This document shows, one piece after another, positions 49,936 through 59,234 of a stretch of 64,000 nt of DNA. Source of the DNA: Kitasatospora mediocidica KCTC 9733 (GTDB taxonomy: Bacteria > Actinomycetota > Actinomycetes > Streptomycetales > Streptomycetaceae); contig NZ_JQLN01000005.1 in assembly GCF_000744225.1 (NCBI RefSeq), positions 620,001 to 684,000 on the forward strand, given 5' to 3'. The position numbers and the translations under genes were made by a program. The first letter of the stretch is position 1. Every line of letters begins with the position of its first letter. Under the pieces are notes generated by a model, which searched no databases, had not been told where the DNA came from, and saw nothing but the letters and a program-made list of their open reading frames with translations.

Positions 49936-51270
49936 CTACGGCTGGATGTCCTCCAGCATCTCGGTCACCAGCGCCGCGATCGGCGAACGCTCGGAGCGGG
50001 TCAAGGTGATGTGCGCGAAGAGCGGATGCCCCTTCAGCTTCTCCACCACCGCGACCACTCCGTCGTAACGCCCCACCCGGAGGTTGTCCCGCTGGGCCAC
50101 GTCGTGGGTGAGCACCACCCGCGAGCCCGAGCCGATCCGGGAGAGCACGGTGAGCAGCACGTTGCGCTCCAGCGACTGCGCCTCGTCCACGATCACGAAG
50201 GCGTCGTGCAGCGAACGCCCGCGGATGTGGGTGAGCGGCAGCACCTCCAGCATCCCGCGGGAGATCACCTCCTCGATCACGGCCGGCGTGGTGACCGCCG
50301 ACAGCGTGTCGAAGACCGCCTGGGCCCAGGGGCTCATCTTCTCGTGCTCGGAGCCCGGCAGGTAGCCCAGCTCCTGGCCCCCCACCGCGTAGAGCGGGCG
50401 GAAGACCATCACCTTGCGGTGCTGCTGACGCTCCAGCACGGCCTCCAGACCCGCACAGAGCGCGAGCGCGGACTTGCCCGTGCCGGCCCGGCCGCCGAGC
50501 GAGACGATGCCGACGTCCGGATCGAGCAGCAGGTCGAGGGCGACCCGCTGCTCGGCGCTGCGGCCGCGCAGCCCGAACGCCTCGCGATCGCCGCGCACCA
50601 GCCGGACCCGGCCGTCACCGGCCACCCGGCCGAGCGCCCGGCCACGCTCCGAGGTGAGCACCAGGCCGGTGTGCACCGGGAGCTCCTCGGCGCCGTCGAT
50701 CTCCACCGCGGCGTCGTGCGGGGCGCCGAAGAGTTCGTCCACCTGGTCGCCGGAAACCGGCAGTTCGGACATTCCGGTCCACCCGGAGGTGATCGCCAGC
50801 TCGGCCCGGTACTCCTCGGCGAGCAGACCGACCGCGCTGGCCTTGATCCGCATCGGCAGGTCCTTGGAGACGACGGTGACGTCGTACCCCTCGGCCTGCA
50901 GGTTGCGGGCGACCGCGAGGATCCGGGTGTCCGCCTCGCCTCCACCGAGCCGGTAACCGGCCGGCAGCACCGAGGTGTCCGAGTGGTTCAGCTCCACCCG
51001 GATCGAGCCGCCGGTCTCCCCGACCGGAATCGGCTCGTCGAGTCGGCCGTAGCGGACCCGGTAGTCGTCGAGCAGGCGCAGGGCCTGGCGGGCGAAGTAG
51101 CCCAGTTCGGGATGGTGCCGTTTGGCTTCCAACTCGGTGACCACGACCACCGGGAGCACAACCTCGTGCTCCTCGAACCGGGTCATGGCGAGCGGGTCCG
51201 CGAGGAGCACGCTGGTGTCGAGCACGTACGTGCGCCGGTCTGGTGTCCGGCGGCTCTTGGAACTGACCAC
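49936..51270 (-). CDS. phoH: PhoH-family ATPase with N-terminal PIN domain
   Basis: The 444-residue protein combines a PIN nuclease domain (residues about 14-165, [13 protein letters not shown] with acidic residues at D18, E47 and others) with a PhoH ATPase domain (about 240-444). The latter has Walker [28 protein letters not shown] and [14 protein letters not shown]. This PhoH2-type protein is thought to be an RNA helicase/nuclease. The GTG at 51270 follows GGAGGCCTA. It stands as a single gene, with its terminator at 49878-49919. Confidence 0.93.
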   Translation of the reverse strand: MVSSKSRRTPDRRTYVLDTSVLLADPLAMTRFEEHEVVLPVVVVTELEAKRHHPELGYFARQALRLLDDYRVRYGRLDEPIPVGETGGSIRVELNHSDTSVLPAGYRLGGGEADTRILAVARNLQAEGYDVTVVSKDLPMRIKASAVGLLAEEYRAELAITSGWTGMSELPVSGDQVDELFGAPHDAAVEIDGAEELPVHTGLVLTSERGRALGRVAGDGRVRLVRGDREAFGLRGRSAEQRVALDLLLDPDVGIVSLGGRAGTGKSALALCAGLEAVLERQQHRKVMVFRPLYAVGGQELGYLPGSEHEKMSPWAQAVFDTLSAVTTPAVIEEVISRGMLEVLPLTHIRGRSLHDAFVIVDEAQSLERNVLLTVLSRIGSGSRVVLTHDVAQRDNLRVGRYDGVVAVVEKLKGHPLFAHITLTRSERSPIAALVTEMLEDIQP

Positions 51271-51471
51271 TAGGCCTCCAGGGCGGGCGACCCTGCGTCA
51301 CCCGCGGCTCACCGGCCCCCGCGACCCCGATGGTCAGGATGCCGGTCTGGCATGTGTATTCCCTGACGGGGCATGGTGCATGCCCGCGAAAGCGAACTCG
51401 CGGATCACTGCGGATGAACGTTTGCCTCAAGCGGCCAGTGGGGTAGGAGGGACCAACGGTCCGACGGAACG

Positions 51472-52266
51472 TCAGCCTCCGAATCGGCGGTTGCGCTCCC
51501 CGTAGTCGCGCAGCGCGCGGAGGAAGTCGACCTTGCGGAAGGCCGGCCAGTGCGCCTCGCAGAAGTAGAACTCGCTGTGCGCGCTCTGCCAGAGCAGGAA
51601 GCCGGAGAGCCGCTGCTCACCCGAGGTGCGGATCACCAGGTCGGGGTCGGGCTGGCCCTTGGTGTAGAGGTGCTCGGCGATGTGCTCGACGTCCAGGATC
51701 TCGGCCAGCTCCTCGATCGAGGTGCCGCGCTCGGCGTGCTCCTGGAGCAGCGAGCGGACGGCGTCGGCGATCTCGTGCCGCCCGCCGTAGCCGACCGCGA
51801 CGTTGACCGTGATGCCTTCGAGGTGCTCGGTCGCCTGGGCGGCGTTCTTGAGGATCTCGGCGGTCTGCTGCGGCAGCAGGTCCAGGGCGCCGACCGGACG
51901 GACCTTCCAGCGCTTCGCCTCGGCGAGCCCGGTCACCGCGTCCTCGATGATCCGCAGCAGCGGGATCAGCTGCTCAGGTGGACGGGAGAGGTTGTCGGTG
52001 GAGAGCATCCAGAGGGTGACGACCTCGACCTTGGTCTCGTCGCACCAGCCGAGGAACTCGGTGATCTTGTCGGCGCCGCGCCGGTGCCCGTAGGCCGGGG
52101 AGTTGCCACCCGCCTTGGCCCAGCGGCGGTTGCCGTCCAGGATCACGCCGATGTGGTGGGGGGTGCGGGCCAGGTGTGCCTCGACCCGCTGGCCGTACAG
52201 GTTGTACATGCCGCCCAGCAGGGTACGCAGCCCCGGCGTGCGGTCGACGACGTCGCGCAGACCCAT
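51472..52266 (-). CDS. uppS: Isoprenyl transferase (undecaprenyl diphosphate synthase)
   Basis: The 264-residue cis-prenyltransferase has GVILDGNRRWAKAGG with the catalytic aspartate, ITEFLGWC, WMLSTDNLSRP and the C-terminal DLVIRTSGEQRLSGFLLWQSAHSEFYF block. It makes long-chain polyprenyl diphosphate for wall synthesis, which could also supply the carrier lipid of the UbiA-DprE pathway. The ATG at 52266 has GAGGGG about 10 bases upstream. It is divergent from the chitinase gene. Chain length cannot be read from the sequence. Confidence 0.94.
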   Translation of the reverse strand: MGLRDVVDRTPGLRTLLGGMYNLYGQRVEAHLARTPHHIGVILDGNRRWAKAGGNSPAYGHRRGADKITEFLGWCDETKVEVVTLWMLSTDNLSRPPEQLIPLLRIIEDAVTGLAEAKRWKVRPVGALDLLPQQTAEILKNAAQATEHLEGITVNVAVGYGGRHEIADAVRSLLQEHAERGTSIEELAEILDVEHIAEHLYTKGQPDPDLVIRTSGEQRLSGFLLWQSAHSEFYFCEAHWPAFRKVDFLRALRDYGERNRRFGG

Positions 52267-52488
52267 GACGTTCAGCCCCTCCGAGCTCGTACCCCCTGAA
52301 CCCAGGCTCCCACTGCGAAGGTCCGGAGGCAGCCTACTCCCGCGCCCTGGCAAGGAGGAAAGCCGCAGGTGGGATGCGTTTTCGCGGGACCGACTACCGA
52401 CGGTGGGCATGTGGTGACGGTCACAGTCGGACCGGACACGGTGAGGTCTCCGAATCCTTAAGGGAGGCGTAAGACGGCGAACCGGTCC

Positions 52489-52549
52489 TTGACGCATGCC
52501 AATGGTCTAGTCCAGCTTGTTCGCAAGCGGTTGAGCACTCAACCGCTTG
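52489..52549 (+). promoter_or_regulatory. Chitinase promoter with DasR-like site and 12-bp-arm palindrome
   Basis: A -35 box TTGACG (52489-52494) and a -10 CAGCTT (52513-52518) are 18 bases apart. The site TGGTCTAGTCCA (52503-52514) between them matches the DasR (N-acetylglucosamine repressor) core TGGTCTAGACCA at 11 of 12 positions. A perfect inverted repeat CAAGCGGTTGAG/CTCAACCGCTTG with a 2-base center follows at 52524-52549. The DasR site would block polymerase until GlcNAc-6-phosphate or related ligands rise. The role of the second palindrome is unknown. Confidence 0.65.
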
Positions 52550-52644
52550 GCCTCACAGCTGTCTTGCGCTGTTCCCTCCCCCACACGAGCCGCCGCGCCC
52601 CCCACCGCGGCGGCTCTCCCCTCCTCCCCACAGGAGAGTTCGTC

Positions 52645-54275
52645 ATGGCCCGTTCGGTTTCCCCCACCCACCGTCGCCGCCGAGGCGCCCTGCCCGCCGT
52701 CACGGCCGGCGCCACCGCCCTCGCCCTGGCCGGCACCGGGCTGGCGCTCTTCGCCGGCGGCGCCAGCGCCGCGGTCGGCAACCTGGTGGCCAACGGCGGC
52801 TTCGAGACCGGCACGCTGGCCGGCTGGACCTGCACCTCGAGCGCGAGCGCCGTCAGCACGCCGGTGCACAGCGGCTCGTACGCGCTGCAGGCCACGCCGA
52901 GCAGCTCGGACAGCGCCCAGTGCAGCCAGACCATCTCGGTGCAGCCGAGCTCCAGCTACACGCTGAGCAGCTGGGTGCAGGGGCCGTACGTCTACCTGGG
53001 CGCCAGCGGCACCGGCGGGACGGACCCGAGCACCTGGTCGAGCCAGACCTCCTGGAACCAGCTGAGCACCAGCTTCACCACGGGCGCGAGCACCACCAGC
53101 GTGACCCTGTACCTGCACGGCTGGTACGGCCAGGGGGCCTACCAGGCCGACGATGTGACGCTGACCGGTCCGGCCGGCGCCGGCCAGCCGACGCCGCCGC
53201 CCACCACCGCGCCGCCGACCACGGCGCCCCCGACGACGGCGCCCCCGACGACGGCGCCCCGACCACCGCGCCGCCCACGACGGCACCGCCGACCACGGCC
53301 CCCCCGACCACCGCGCCGCCGACCACGGCGCCGCCCACCACCGCTCCGCCGACCACCCCGCCGCCGTCCTCGGGCAGCCTGCCCAAGCACGTGCTGACCG
53401 GCTACTGGCAGGACTTCGACAACGGCGCGACCGACCAGAAGCTCGCCGCGGTCCAGAACGCCTACGACATCATCGCGGTCTCGTTCGCCAATGCCGACCC
53501 GGCCAAGGCCGGCGGCATCACCTTCGCCCTCGACCCGGCGCTCTCCACCGCCCTCGGCGGCTACACCGACGCACAGTTCCGCGCCGACATCGCTGCCAAG
53601 CACGCGGCCGGCAAGAAGGTCGTCCTCTCCATCGGCGGCCAGAACGGCGCGATCACGGTCGGCGACGCCACCTCGGCGGCCAACTTCGCGAACAGCGCCT
53701 ACGCGCTGATCCAGAGCTACGGGTTCGACGGCGTCGACATCGACCTGGAGAACGGCATCACCCCGACCTACATGGCCCAGGGCCTGCACAGCCTGGCGAG
53801 CAAGGTCGGCAGCGGCTTCATCCTCACCATGGCCCCGCAGACGCTGGACATGTACACCACCGGCAGCGGCTACTTCCAGCTCGCGCTGAGCGTCAAGGAC
53901 ATCCTGACCGTCGTCAACACCCAGTTCTACAACTCCGGCGGGATGCCCGGCTGCGACGGCAAGGTCTACAACCAGGGCACCGAGGACTTCATCACCAGCC
54001 AGGTCTGCACCCACATCCAGGGCGGCCTCGACCCGTCCCAGGTCGGCATCGGCGTCCCGGCCTCCAGCCAGGCGGCGGGCGGCGGCTACGTCAACTCCAC
54101 CGTCGTGAACAACGCGTTGGACTGCCTGGCCACCGGCACCAACTGCGGCACCTTCGTCCCGCCGGCCAAGTGGCCGACCATCCGCGGCGCGATGGCCTGG
54201 TCCACCAACTGGGACGCCAAGAACGGCAACGACTTCTCCACCAACGTGGGCGCCCACGCCCACGCCATGCCGTAA
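52645..54275 (+). pseudogene. GH18 chitinase with a frameshift in the Pro-Thr linker
   Basis: The start ATG at 52645 (AGGAG upstream) opens a 50-residue signal peptide and a carbohydrate-binding-like beta domain (NLVANGGFETGTLAGWTC, about 43-175), then a PTTAP-repeat linker. The first frame is lost near 53257, where a run of four C replaces five in the repeat, and it stops at 53397. A second frame carries on from the linker to 54275 with the family-18 catalytic domain: VVLSIGGQNGAI, FDGVDIDLENG with the DxxDxDxE catalytic motif, and MAWSTNWDA. So the catalytic domain is intact but out of frame by one base. It may be a true pseudogene, phase variation or a sequencing error in the C run. DasR-like control is seen upstream. 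Confidence 0.85.
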
Positions 54276-54323
54276 CTCTCCGGCGCTGTCGGCCTCTTGA
54301 GGGGAAGGCAGACGCGCAACCGG

Positions 54324-54360
54324 ACGGGCCCGCCGCACCGCGCAGGTGCGGCGGGCCCGT
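54324..54360. terminator. Perfect 16-bp hairpin after the chitinase gene
   Basis: ACGGGCCCGCCGCACC (54324-54339) pairs with its exact complement (54345-54360) around the loop GCGCA. Confidence 0.85.
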
Positions 54361-54372
54361 TCGTTGACGCGT

Positions 54373-54707
54373 TCAGGCGAGGGCGGCGACCAGCAGGGCG
54401 AAGGCGGCGACGATGACGGCGACGCGGACATAGTGGAAGCGGTCCCAGCGGCCCTGCTGCTGCTTCCAGTCGGCGGGCCGGTTGTCGGCGGTCCAGGTCT
54501 TGCTCAGGTTGTCGATCGGGACGAGCAGCAGGACCGACATGACCACACTGAGGATCAGCAGCGCGCCGGCGGTGACGACGAGCCCGGCGTGGGCGTGGTG
54601 CCACCCGGCGATCGCCCAGGCCGCGGCGAGGACGAGCGAGCCGATGTACCAGACCGGCATCACGGCGATGTCGAGCAGCACGGCGATGCGCTCAGCGGCA
54701 TTGAAGG
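54373..54707 (-). pseudogene. DUF1772-type membrane protein, N-terminus removed at the MITE
   Basis: The minus-strand frame ending at 54373 encodes the C-terminal part of a DUF1772 (anthrone-oxygenase-like) membrane protein: FNAAERIAVLLDIAVMPV, then three transmembrane spans and RWDRFHYVRVAVIVAAFALLVA. Homologues have about 150 residues, with an extra N-terminal helix. Here the homology stops at 54707 and the sequence becomes the inverted repeat of a MITE. The gene has therefore lost its start and is probably inactive. The frame continues through the MITE by chance. Confidence 0.75.
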
Positions 54708-54711
54708 CTAG

Positions 54712-54899
54712 TGCCGCGTCAGGCAACCTTCGCCCCGTCGCGACGCCCGGCACGCACTCTCGCCGCACCGGCCGAAAGCCCAAGTACGTCCAGTACGAGG
54801 ACTTCCGGCCGGCACGCCGATAGCACGCACCAGGGGGCACCTCCCGGCCGAAGGCTGGGGGAGCCGCTCCTTGACGGGCAAAGGTTGCCTGACGCGGCA
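54712..54899. mobile_element. 188-bp MITE with 19-bp terminal inverted repeats
   Basis: The ends TGCCGCGTCAGGCAACCTT (54712-54730) and AAGGTTGCCTGACGCGGCA (54881-54899) are perfect inverted complements. CTAG lies directly outside each end (54708-54711 and 54900-54903). CTAG fits the YTAR target of IS5-family elements and could be a target-site duplication. The inside has no gene. This is a non-autonomous element that would need a transposase from elsewhere. It has truncated genes on both sides. Confidence 0.85.
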
Positions 54900-54903
54900 C
54901 TAG

Positions 54904-55014
54904 GCAGTGGACGTACTGCCGCACGACGGGTCGATGGAGGACCTGGAGGAGCCGTCCACGGCAGCGTTCTGGCTCGGCCACTGGGCGCCGGGGGCCTTCC
55001 CCGTCCTGATCTGA
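54904..55014 (+). pseudogene. C-terminal remnant of an unidentified gene beside the MITE
   Basis: A plus-strand frame of 36 codons from the MITE border to a TGA at 55012 reads VDVLPHDGSMEDLEE followed by STAAFWLGHWAPGAFPVLI. The composition is that of a real protein end, and third-position GC bias is strong. The rest of the gene is missing, because the sequence left of the MITE belongs to another gene. This suggests a deletion accompanied or followed the MITE insertion. The family is not recognised. Confidence 0.5.
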
Positions 55015-55027
55015 CACCAGGCCAGGA

Positions 55028-55068
55028 GGCGGGGCCCGTCACACCGGGCAGGTGTGGCGGGCCCCGCC
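55028..55068. terminator. 18-bp hairpin between the remnant and the lipoprotein gene
   Basis: An 18-base stem with one G-T pair (55028-55045 and 55051-55068) and the loop GGGCA. CTTTC follows on the plus strand. It ends both the plus-strand remnant and the minus-strand lipoprotein gene. Confidence 0.8.
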
Positions 55069-55076
55069 CTTTCGCG

Positions 55077-55784
55077 CTACTTCCAGGTGATGCCCTTGCC
55101 CAGCGTGAAGGGGTCGCCCCAGTACTCGGCCGACGCGACCTTCACCGCGGCCGACGGCGCCAGCGAGACCGCGCAGCCCTGGGCGGTCTGGCCGTTGGTG
55201 AAGCCGCTCGGCAGCGAGTCGTTCGGGCACTTGTCGAAGGTGCCGATCATCATCAGGTCCTGCGCCTCGGTGCCGTCCGGCAGCAGCCCCTTCATGTGGT
55301 CCACCGTGCTGAAGGAGAGGTCAGTGGTGCCGACGTTCTTCACCGAGTAGTGGATGTAGTAGGGGACCATCCCCTTCACCTGGTCGCCCAGCTTGAGCGC
55401 GTCCAGGTCGGACGGAGCACCCATCTGGATCGAGGTGACGGTCAGTGCGATCGTCCCGCTGGTGCTGCCGTAGGTGAACGGGATCTGGGCCGCCTGGCCG
55501 ACCTTGAAGCTCTGTCCGGCCTTGGCGACCGCACCGCCACCGCCGCCGGCCGGCGCCGACGCGGGTGCGGAGGCCGGCGCGCTGCTGCCGCTGCTGGGCG
55601 TGCTGGTGTCGCCGCCGGAGGAGCCGCCGCCGAAGCCGCCCGAGCTCGCCGAACTCGGCTGGGAGGAGGCGGACTTGGTCGGCGTGGGGTCCGGGGTGTC
55701 GGGCCCGCAGGCGGTCAGGGCGAGTGCGCCGATGGCGAGGCCGATGATCGCCTGAGCGGTCTTGGTCGAAGTGGAACTGGTCAT
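55077..55784 (-). CDS. DUF4352-like secreted lipoprotein
   Basis: The 235-residue protein has a lipoprotein signal with lipobox LTAC near residue 26, followed by a Ser/Gly/Pro-rich linker (about 30-90) and an immunoglobulin-like domain. The latter includes ALTVTSIQMGAPSDLD, YYIHYSVKNVGTTDLS and a C-terminal part with two cysteines (FDKCPN and AQGCAVSL) that may form a disulfide. This matches DUF4352-type telokin-like lipoproteins. It lies outside the cell membrane. No catalytic role is suggested. The next gene on the same strand is also a lipoprotein. Confidence 0.8.
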   Translation of the reverse strand: MTSSTSTKTAQAIIGLAIGALALTACGPDTPDPTPTKSASSQPSSASSGGFGGGSSGGDTSTPSSGSSAPASAPASAPAGGGGGAVAKAGQSFKVGQAAQIPFTYGSTSGTIALTVTSIQMGAPSDLDALKLGDQVKGMVPYYIHYSVKNVGTTDLSFSTVDHMKGLLPDGTEAQDLMMIGTFDKCPNDSLPSGFTNGQTAQGCAVSLAPSAAVKVASAEYWGDPFTLGKGITWK

Positions 55785-56012
55785 GCTTTTTGAGCCCCCG
55801 TGATGCCGTGGGTCGCCGAATCGCGACTGTTGCCACCAGAGTTGATAGCGTGACAGGAGAGGTTTCGCCAGTTACGGGACGTGTTCGTGACCGATATCAC
55901 CTGACGTGACAGCGGTTGTAGGCTCCCGATCCTCCTGGCCCTTGAAGGCCACCATGACCTGGCGCACTTGCGGTGTCCGTAGAGCGCCGCTCCTGGGGCG
56001 CTTCAGCTGTTG

Positions 56013-56897
56013 TCAGGTGGTGCTGCCGATGGAGCCGGTGGCACCCTTCAACATGTCGCTGAGGTCCTTGGTGTCGCCGGCCGGCGGCGCGGTGACGGTG
56101 ACCGGGGTGGTGCCGTAGTCGGAGTAGTCGGCCGTCACGTCGAGCTGCGTGGTGGCCGTGGACGCCGTGGACTCGTGCATGCGGACCGGGAGGCTCTGGT
56201 CGTTGACCCACAGGTCGACGTTCATCGTGGTGAGGCCGAGCTTGGTGGATTGCGAGAGCAGAGACTTGAGCGACGGGTCCTGCGTGGCAGCGAGCTTGGT
56301 GATGTCGACCGTGCCGGAGTAGTGCGTCGCCTGGACACCGTCCACGGTCTCCTGGCCCACGCGCTTGATGTCGGGGGAGGAGGTGAACAGCTTCAGCTGC
56401 GTCGCCGGGTCGTTGCTGGAGTTGCTGTTCATCTGGTCGGCCATCGCCTGGCCCGAGGCGCCGAGCGCGGAGAGGTCCATCTTCATCCAGTGCTTGCCAC
56501 CGAGCTTGGCGGCCGCGGCGTCGCCCATGTTCATGTACATGGTGGTGCCGCTCATCAGCATGCGCATCGAGCCGTCGCCGCCGAGCTGCGCGGCGAACTG
56601 CGGCATGGTCATCGTCATGTCCACCGCGATCGGCTGCCAGGACATCGCGCCGGAGCCGGTGGTGCTGACATCCTGGCCCCGGGCGTGGATGTTCTCAGAC
56701 ATCTTGATCTTGACCGAGGTGTACCGCGCGGTGGCCTTGGTGCTCTGCGACATGGCGTCAGCCACGGTGACCATCGGCACGGAGACGGCGCTCGCGGCGC
56801 CGGAGGCGTTGGAGGTGGTCGTGGAACCGCCACACGCGGCCAGTCCGGCCACGGCCAGGGCTGTGGCGGCAGCGGCGAGAGTACGGATGTGACGCAT
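56013..56897 (-). CDS. Lipoprotein, LppX/LprG-like
   Basis: The 294-residue protein has a lipoprotein signal (MRHIRTLAAAATALAVAGLAAC, lipobox LAAC) followed by a beta-rich domain with MSQSTKATARYTSVKIKMSE, SMRMLMSGTTMYMNMGDA and TVDGVQATHYSGTVDITKL. The pattern resembles the LppX/LprAFG fold, which carries lipids in mycobacteria, and the related actinobacterial lipoproteins. GGGGGATTCC precedes the ATG. It lies 228 bases upstream of the DUF4352-like gene on the same strand. The ligand is unknown. Confidence 0.78.
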   Translation of the reverse strand: MRHIRTLAAAATALAVAGLAACGGSTTTSNASGAASAVSVPMVTVADAMSQSTKATARYTSVKIKMSENIHARGQDVSTTGSGAMSWQPIAVDMTMTMPQFAAQLGGDGSMRMLMSGTTMYMNMGDAAAAKLGGKHWMKMDLSALGASGQAMADQMNSNSSNDPATQLKLFTSSPDIKRVGQETVDGVQATHYSGTVDITKLAATQDPSLKSLLSQSTKLGLTTMNVDLWVNDQSLPVRMHESTASTATTQLDVTADYSDYGTTPVTVTAPPAGDTKDLSDMLKGATGSIGSTT

Positions 56898-57106
56898 GGA
56901 ATCCCCCTGTTTGCGAACTGTCCGGACTCCGACGCTACACCCGTCCCAGGACGGCCAACGGGCCGATCCCCGCTACGGTTTCGGAGCTGGTACCGGCCCG
57001 TTACAGCCACGCTCGTGCGCACCTCTGTGGCCTGGCGATGCGTCTGGAGCAAGGCCTCTCGGGCAGGGAACGCCCTTACCTGGCAAGGGACATCAGAACC
57101 TGGAAC

Positions 57107-57805
57107 CTACAACCGCGCGGCCAGCACCGCCAACAGGGCGCCCAGCAGCATGCAGGGGCCGAACGGCAGCGGGTCGCGGGCTTTGGCGCGGCGGGTCAGC
57201 AGCAGGGCGAGTCCCCACGCCGCGGCCAGCAGGAAGCCCTCGAAGACACCGTTGAGGACGGTGCGCCAGCCGTACCAGGCGAGCAGCGCGCCCAGCACCG
57301 GCGCGAGCTTGACGTCGCCCAGGCCCATCGGGCCCAGCAGCGCCAGCGCACCGTAGCCGGCACCGACCAGTACGGCGGCCAGCAGGCAGCGGCTCAGCAC
57401 GCCGGGGCGGTGGTCGAGCAGCGCCGCGACCGGGAGCAGCACGGCGACGCCCACGGCGAGCGGGAGGGTGAGCGCGTCCGGGAGGCGGTGCACGGCGACG
57501 TCGACGAAGGCGAGGACCACGCCGAACAGCGCGACCCAGCCGGCCACCAGCACGAACGGCCAGGACGCCGCCGAACCGACCGCCGCGCCGACCGCCGCCG
57601 CGACCAGCTCCACCGTCAGCGGGCGAGGTCCGCGCTGCACGCCGCAGCCCGGGCAGCGCCCGGTCGCCGGTAGCAGGCGGCGCGGGGCCGCGCAGTCGCA
57701 GCCCGCCGGCGGCTCACCGAAGGGCACCGTGCTGCGGGTCGCGGCGGCCCGCAGCACGGGTGCCGCGAGCAGTCCCGTGCCGACCCCGGCCAGCAGTCCG
57801 ATCAC
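57107..57805 (-). CDS. Prepilin peptidase (A24 family)
   Basis: The 232-residue membrane protease has the two catalytic aspartates, in FVDVAVHRLPDAL and GLGDVKLAPV (the GxGD motif). An N-terminal cytoplasmic loop with CDCAA and CPGCG may bind zinc, as in PilD-type enzymes that also methylate. About seven hydrophobic spans are seen. It would process type IV-like prepilins. The start is a GTG at 57805 with GGGGGAG upstream. No pilus genes are next to it in the window. Confidence 0.9.
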   Translation of the reverse strand: MIGLLAGVGTGLLAAPVLRAAATRSTVPFGEPPAGCDCAAPRRLLPATGRCPGCGVQRGPRPLTVELVAAAVGAAVGSAASWPFVLVAGWVALFGVVLAFVDVAVHRLPDALTLPLAVGVAVLLPVAALLDHRPGVLSRCLLAAVLVGAGYGALALLGPMGLGDVKLAPVLGALLAWYGWRTVLNGVFEGFLLAAAWGLALLLTRRAKARDPLPFGPCMLLGALLAVLAARL

Positions 57806-57957
57806 GTCTCCCCCTTCACGTCCCCGAGCCTAGGACCCGCGCGATCGCCGTATCGGGTGAACCGCGACATCCGCGCCCCGGCCGCCGCCGCACCCGTTCC
57901 GGTGCGCGTGGCCAAGAACACGCCCGGCACCGGGATCGGGCGCCGTACAGTGACCGC

Positions 57958-59172
57958 ATGCAGGTGATCCAGTCCAGCAAGCTCGCCAATGTCTGCTACG
58001 ACATCCGCGGCCCGGTGCTCGACGAGGCGATGCGACTGGAGGACCAGGGGCATCGCATCCTCAAGCTGAACACGGGCAACCCGGCGGCCTTCGGTTTCGA
58101 GGCCCCGCCGGAGATCCTGCAGGACATCCTGCGCAACCTCTCCACCGCGCACGGCTACGGCGACTCCAAGGGCCTGCTCTCCGCCCGCCGGGCGGTGGTC
58201 ATGCACTACGAGGAGCGCGGCCTGCACGGCCTGACCGTGGAGGACGTCTTCCTCGGCAACGGCGTCTCCGAGCTGATCCAGCTCGCGATGACCGCGCTGC
58301 TGGACGACGGCGACGAGGTGCTCGTCCCCGCGCCCGACTACCCGCTCTGGACCGCCTCGGTCAGCCTGGCCGGCGGAACGGCCGTGCACTACCGCTGCGA
58401 CGAGCAGTCGGAGTGGTACCCGGACCTGGCCGACATCGAGTCCAAGGTCACCGACCGCACCCGGGCCATCGTGGTGATCAACCCCAACAACCCCACCGGC
58501 GCGGTCTACCCGCGCGAGGTGCTGGAGGGGATCGCCGAACTCGCCCGGCGCCACAAGCTGGTGGTCTACGCGGACGAGATCTACGACAAGATCCTCTACG
58601 ACGACGCCGAGCACGTGCCGCTGGCCACCCTGGCGCCGGACCTCTTCTGCGTCACCTTCAACGGGCTGTCCAAGGCCTACCGGGTGGCGGGCTTCCGCTC
58701 CGGCTGGATGGTGCTCTCCGGCGACCGGCAGCGCGCCGGCAGCTACATCGAGGGCCTCAACGTGCTGGCCAGCATGCGGCTCTGCGCCAATATGCCGGCC
58801 CAGCACGCGGTGGCGGCGGCGCTCGGCGGACGGCAGTCGATCAAGGACCTGCTGCTGCCCGGCGGCCGGCTGCTGGAGTCCCGGGACGCGGCGTACCGGC
58901 TGCTCAACGAGATCCCCGGGGTCAGCTGCGTCAAGCCGAAGGGCGCGCTGTACGCCTTCCCCCGGCTGGACCCGCAGGTCTACAAGATCAAGGACGACGC
59001 GCAGATGGTCCTCGACCTGCTGCGCGCGCAGCGGATCCTGATCGTCCAGGGCACCGGCTTCAACTGGCCCGAGCCGGACCACTTCCGGCTGGTCACGCTG
59101 CCGCGCGCGGAGGACATCGAGGACGCCGTCACCCGGATCGGCGAGTTCCTCCAGGGCTACACGCAGCCGTGA
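57958..59172 (+). CDS. alaA: Pyridoxal-phosphate aminotransferase, AlaA-like
   Basis: The 404-residue fold-type I enzyme has NTGNPAAFGFEAP, the GNGVSELIQLAM and DYPLWTASVSLAGG blocks, and VVINPNNPTGAVYP and YADEIYDKILYD. The PLP lysine is expected in TFNGLSKAYRVAGFRSGW, typical of glutamate-pyruvate transaminases of the AlaA/AspC group. It would make alanine from pyruvate with glutamate. The ATG lies 6 bases after a TACAGT box, so the transcript may be leaderless. A 20-base hairpin ends it, facing the PEP carboxykinase gene. Confidence 0.9.
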   Translation: MQVIQSSKLANVCYDIRGPVLDEAMRLEDQGHRILKLNTGNPAAFGFEAPPEILQDILRNLSTAHGYGDSKGLLSARRAVVMHYEERGLHGLTVEDVFLGNGVSELIQLAMTALLDDGDEVLVPAPDYPLWTASVSLAGGTAVHYRCDEQSEWYPDLADIESKVTDRTRAIVVINPNNPTGAVYPREVLEGIAELARRHKLVVYADEIYDKILYDDAEHVPLATLAPDLFCVTFNGLSKAYRVAGFRSGWMVLSGDRQRAGSYIEGLNVLASMRLCANMPAQHAVAAALGGRQSIKDLLLPGGRLLESRDAAYRLLNEIPGVSCVKPKGALYAFPRLDPQVYKIKDDAQMVLDLLRAQRILIVQGTGFNWPEPDHFRLVTLPRAEDIEDAVTRIGEFLQGYTQP

Positions 59173-59179
59173 CGTGGAA

Positions 59180-59223
59180 ACGGGTCGGCCGCCGCTGCGT
59201 CATCGCAGCGGCGGCCGACCCGT
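59180..59223. terminator. Perfect 20-bp hairpin between convergent genes
   Basis: A perfect 20-base stem (59180-59199 and 59204-59223) with a 4-base loop TCAT is the longest simple hairpin seen in the window. It serves the aminotransferase and PEP carboxykinase genes. Confidence 0.88.
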
Positions 59224-59234
59224 GTCCACGGGGA

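Noticed and set aside
53195..53360. Short tandem repeats resembling a CRISPR or microsatellite
   Set aside because: They encode the Pro-Thr linker of the chitinase and have no spacers.
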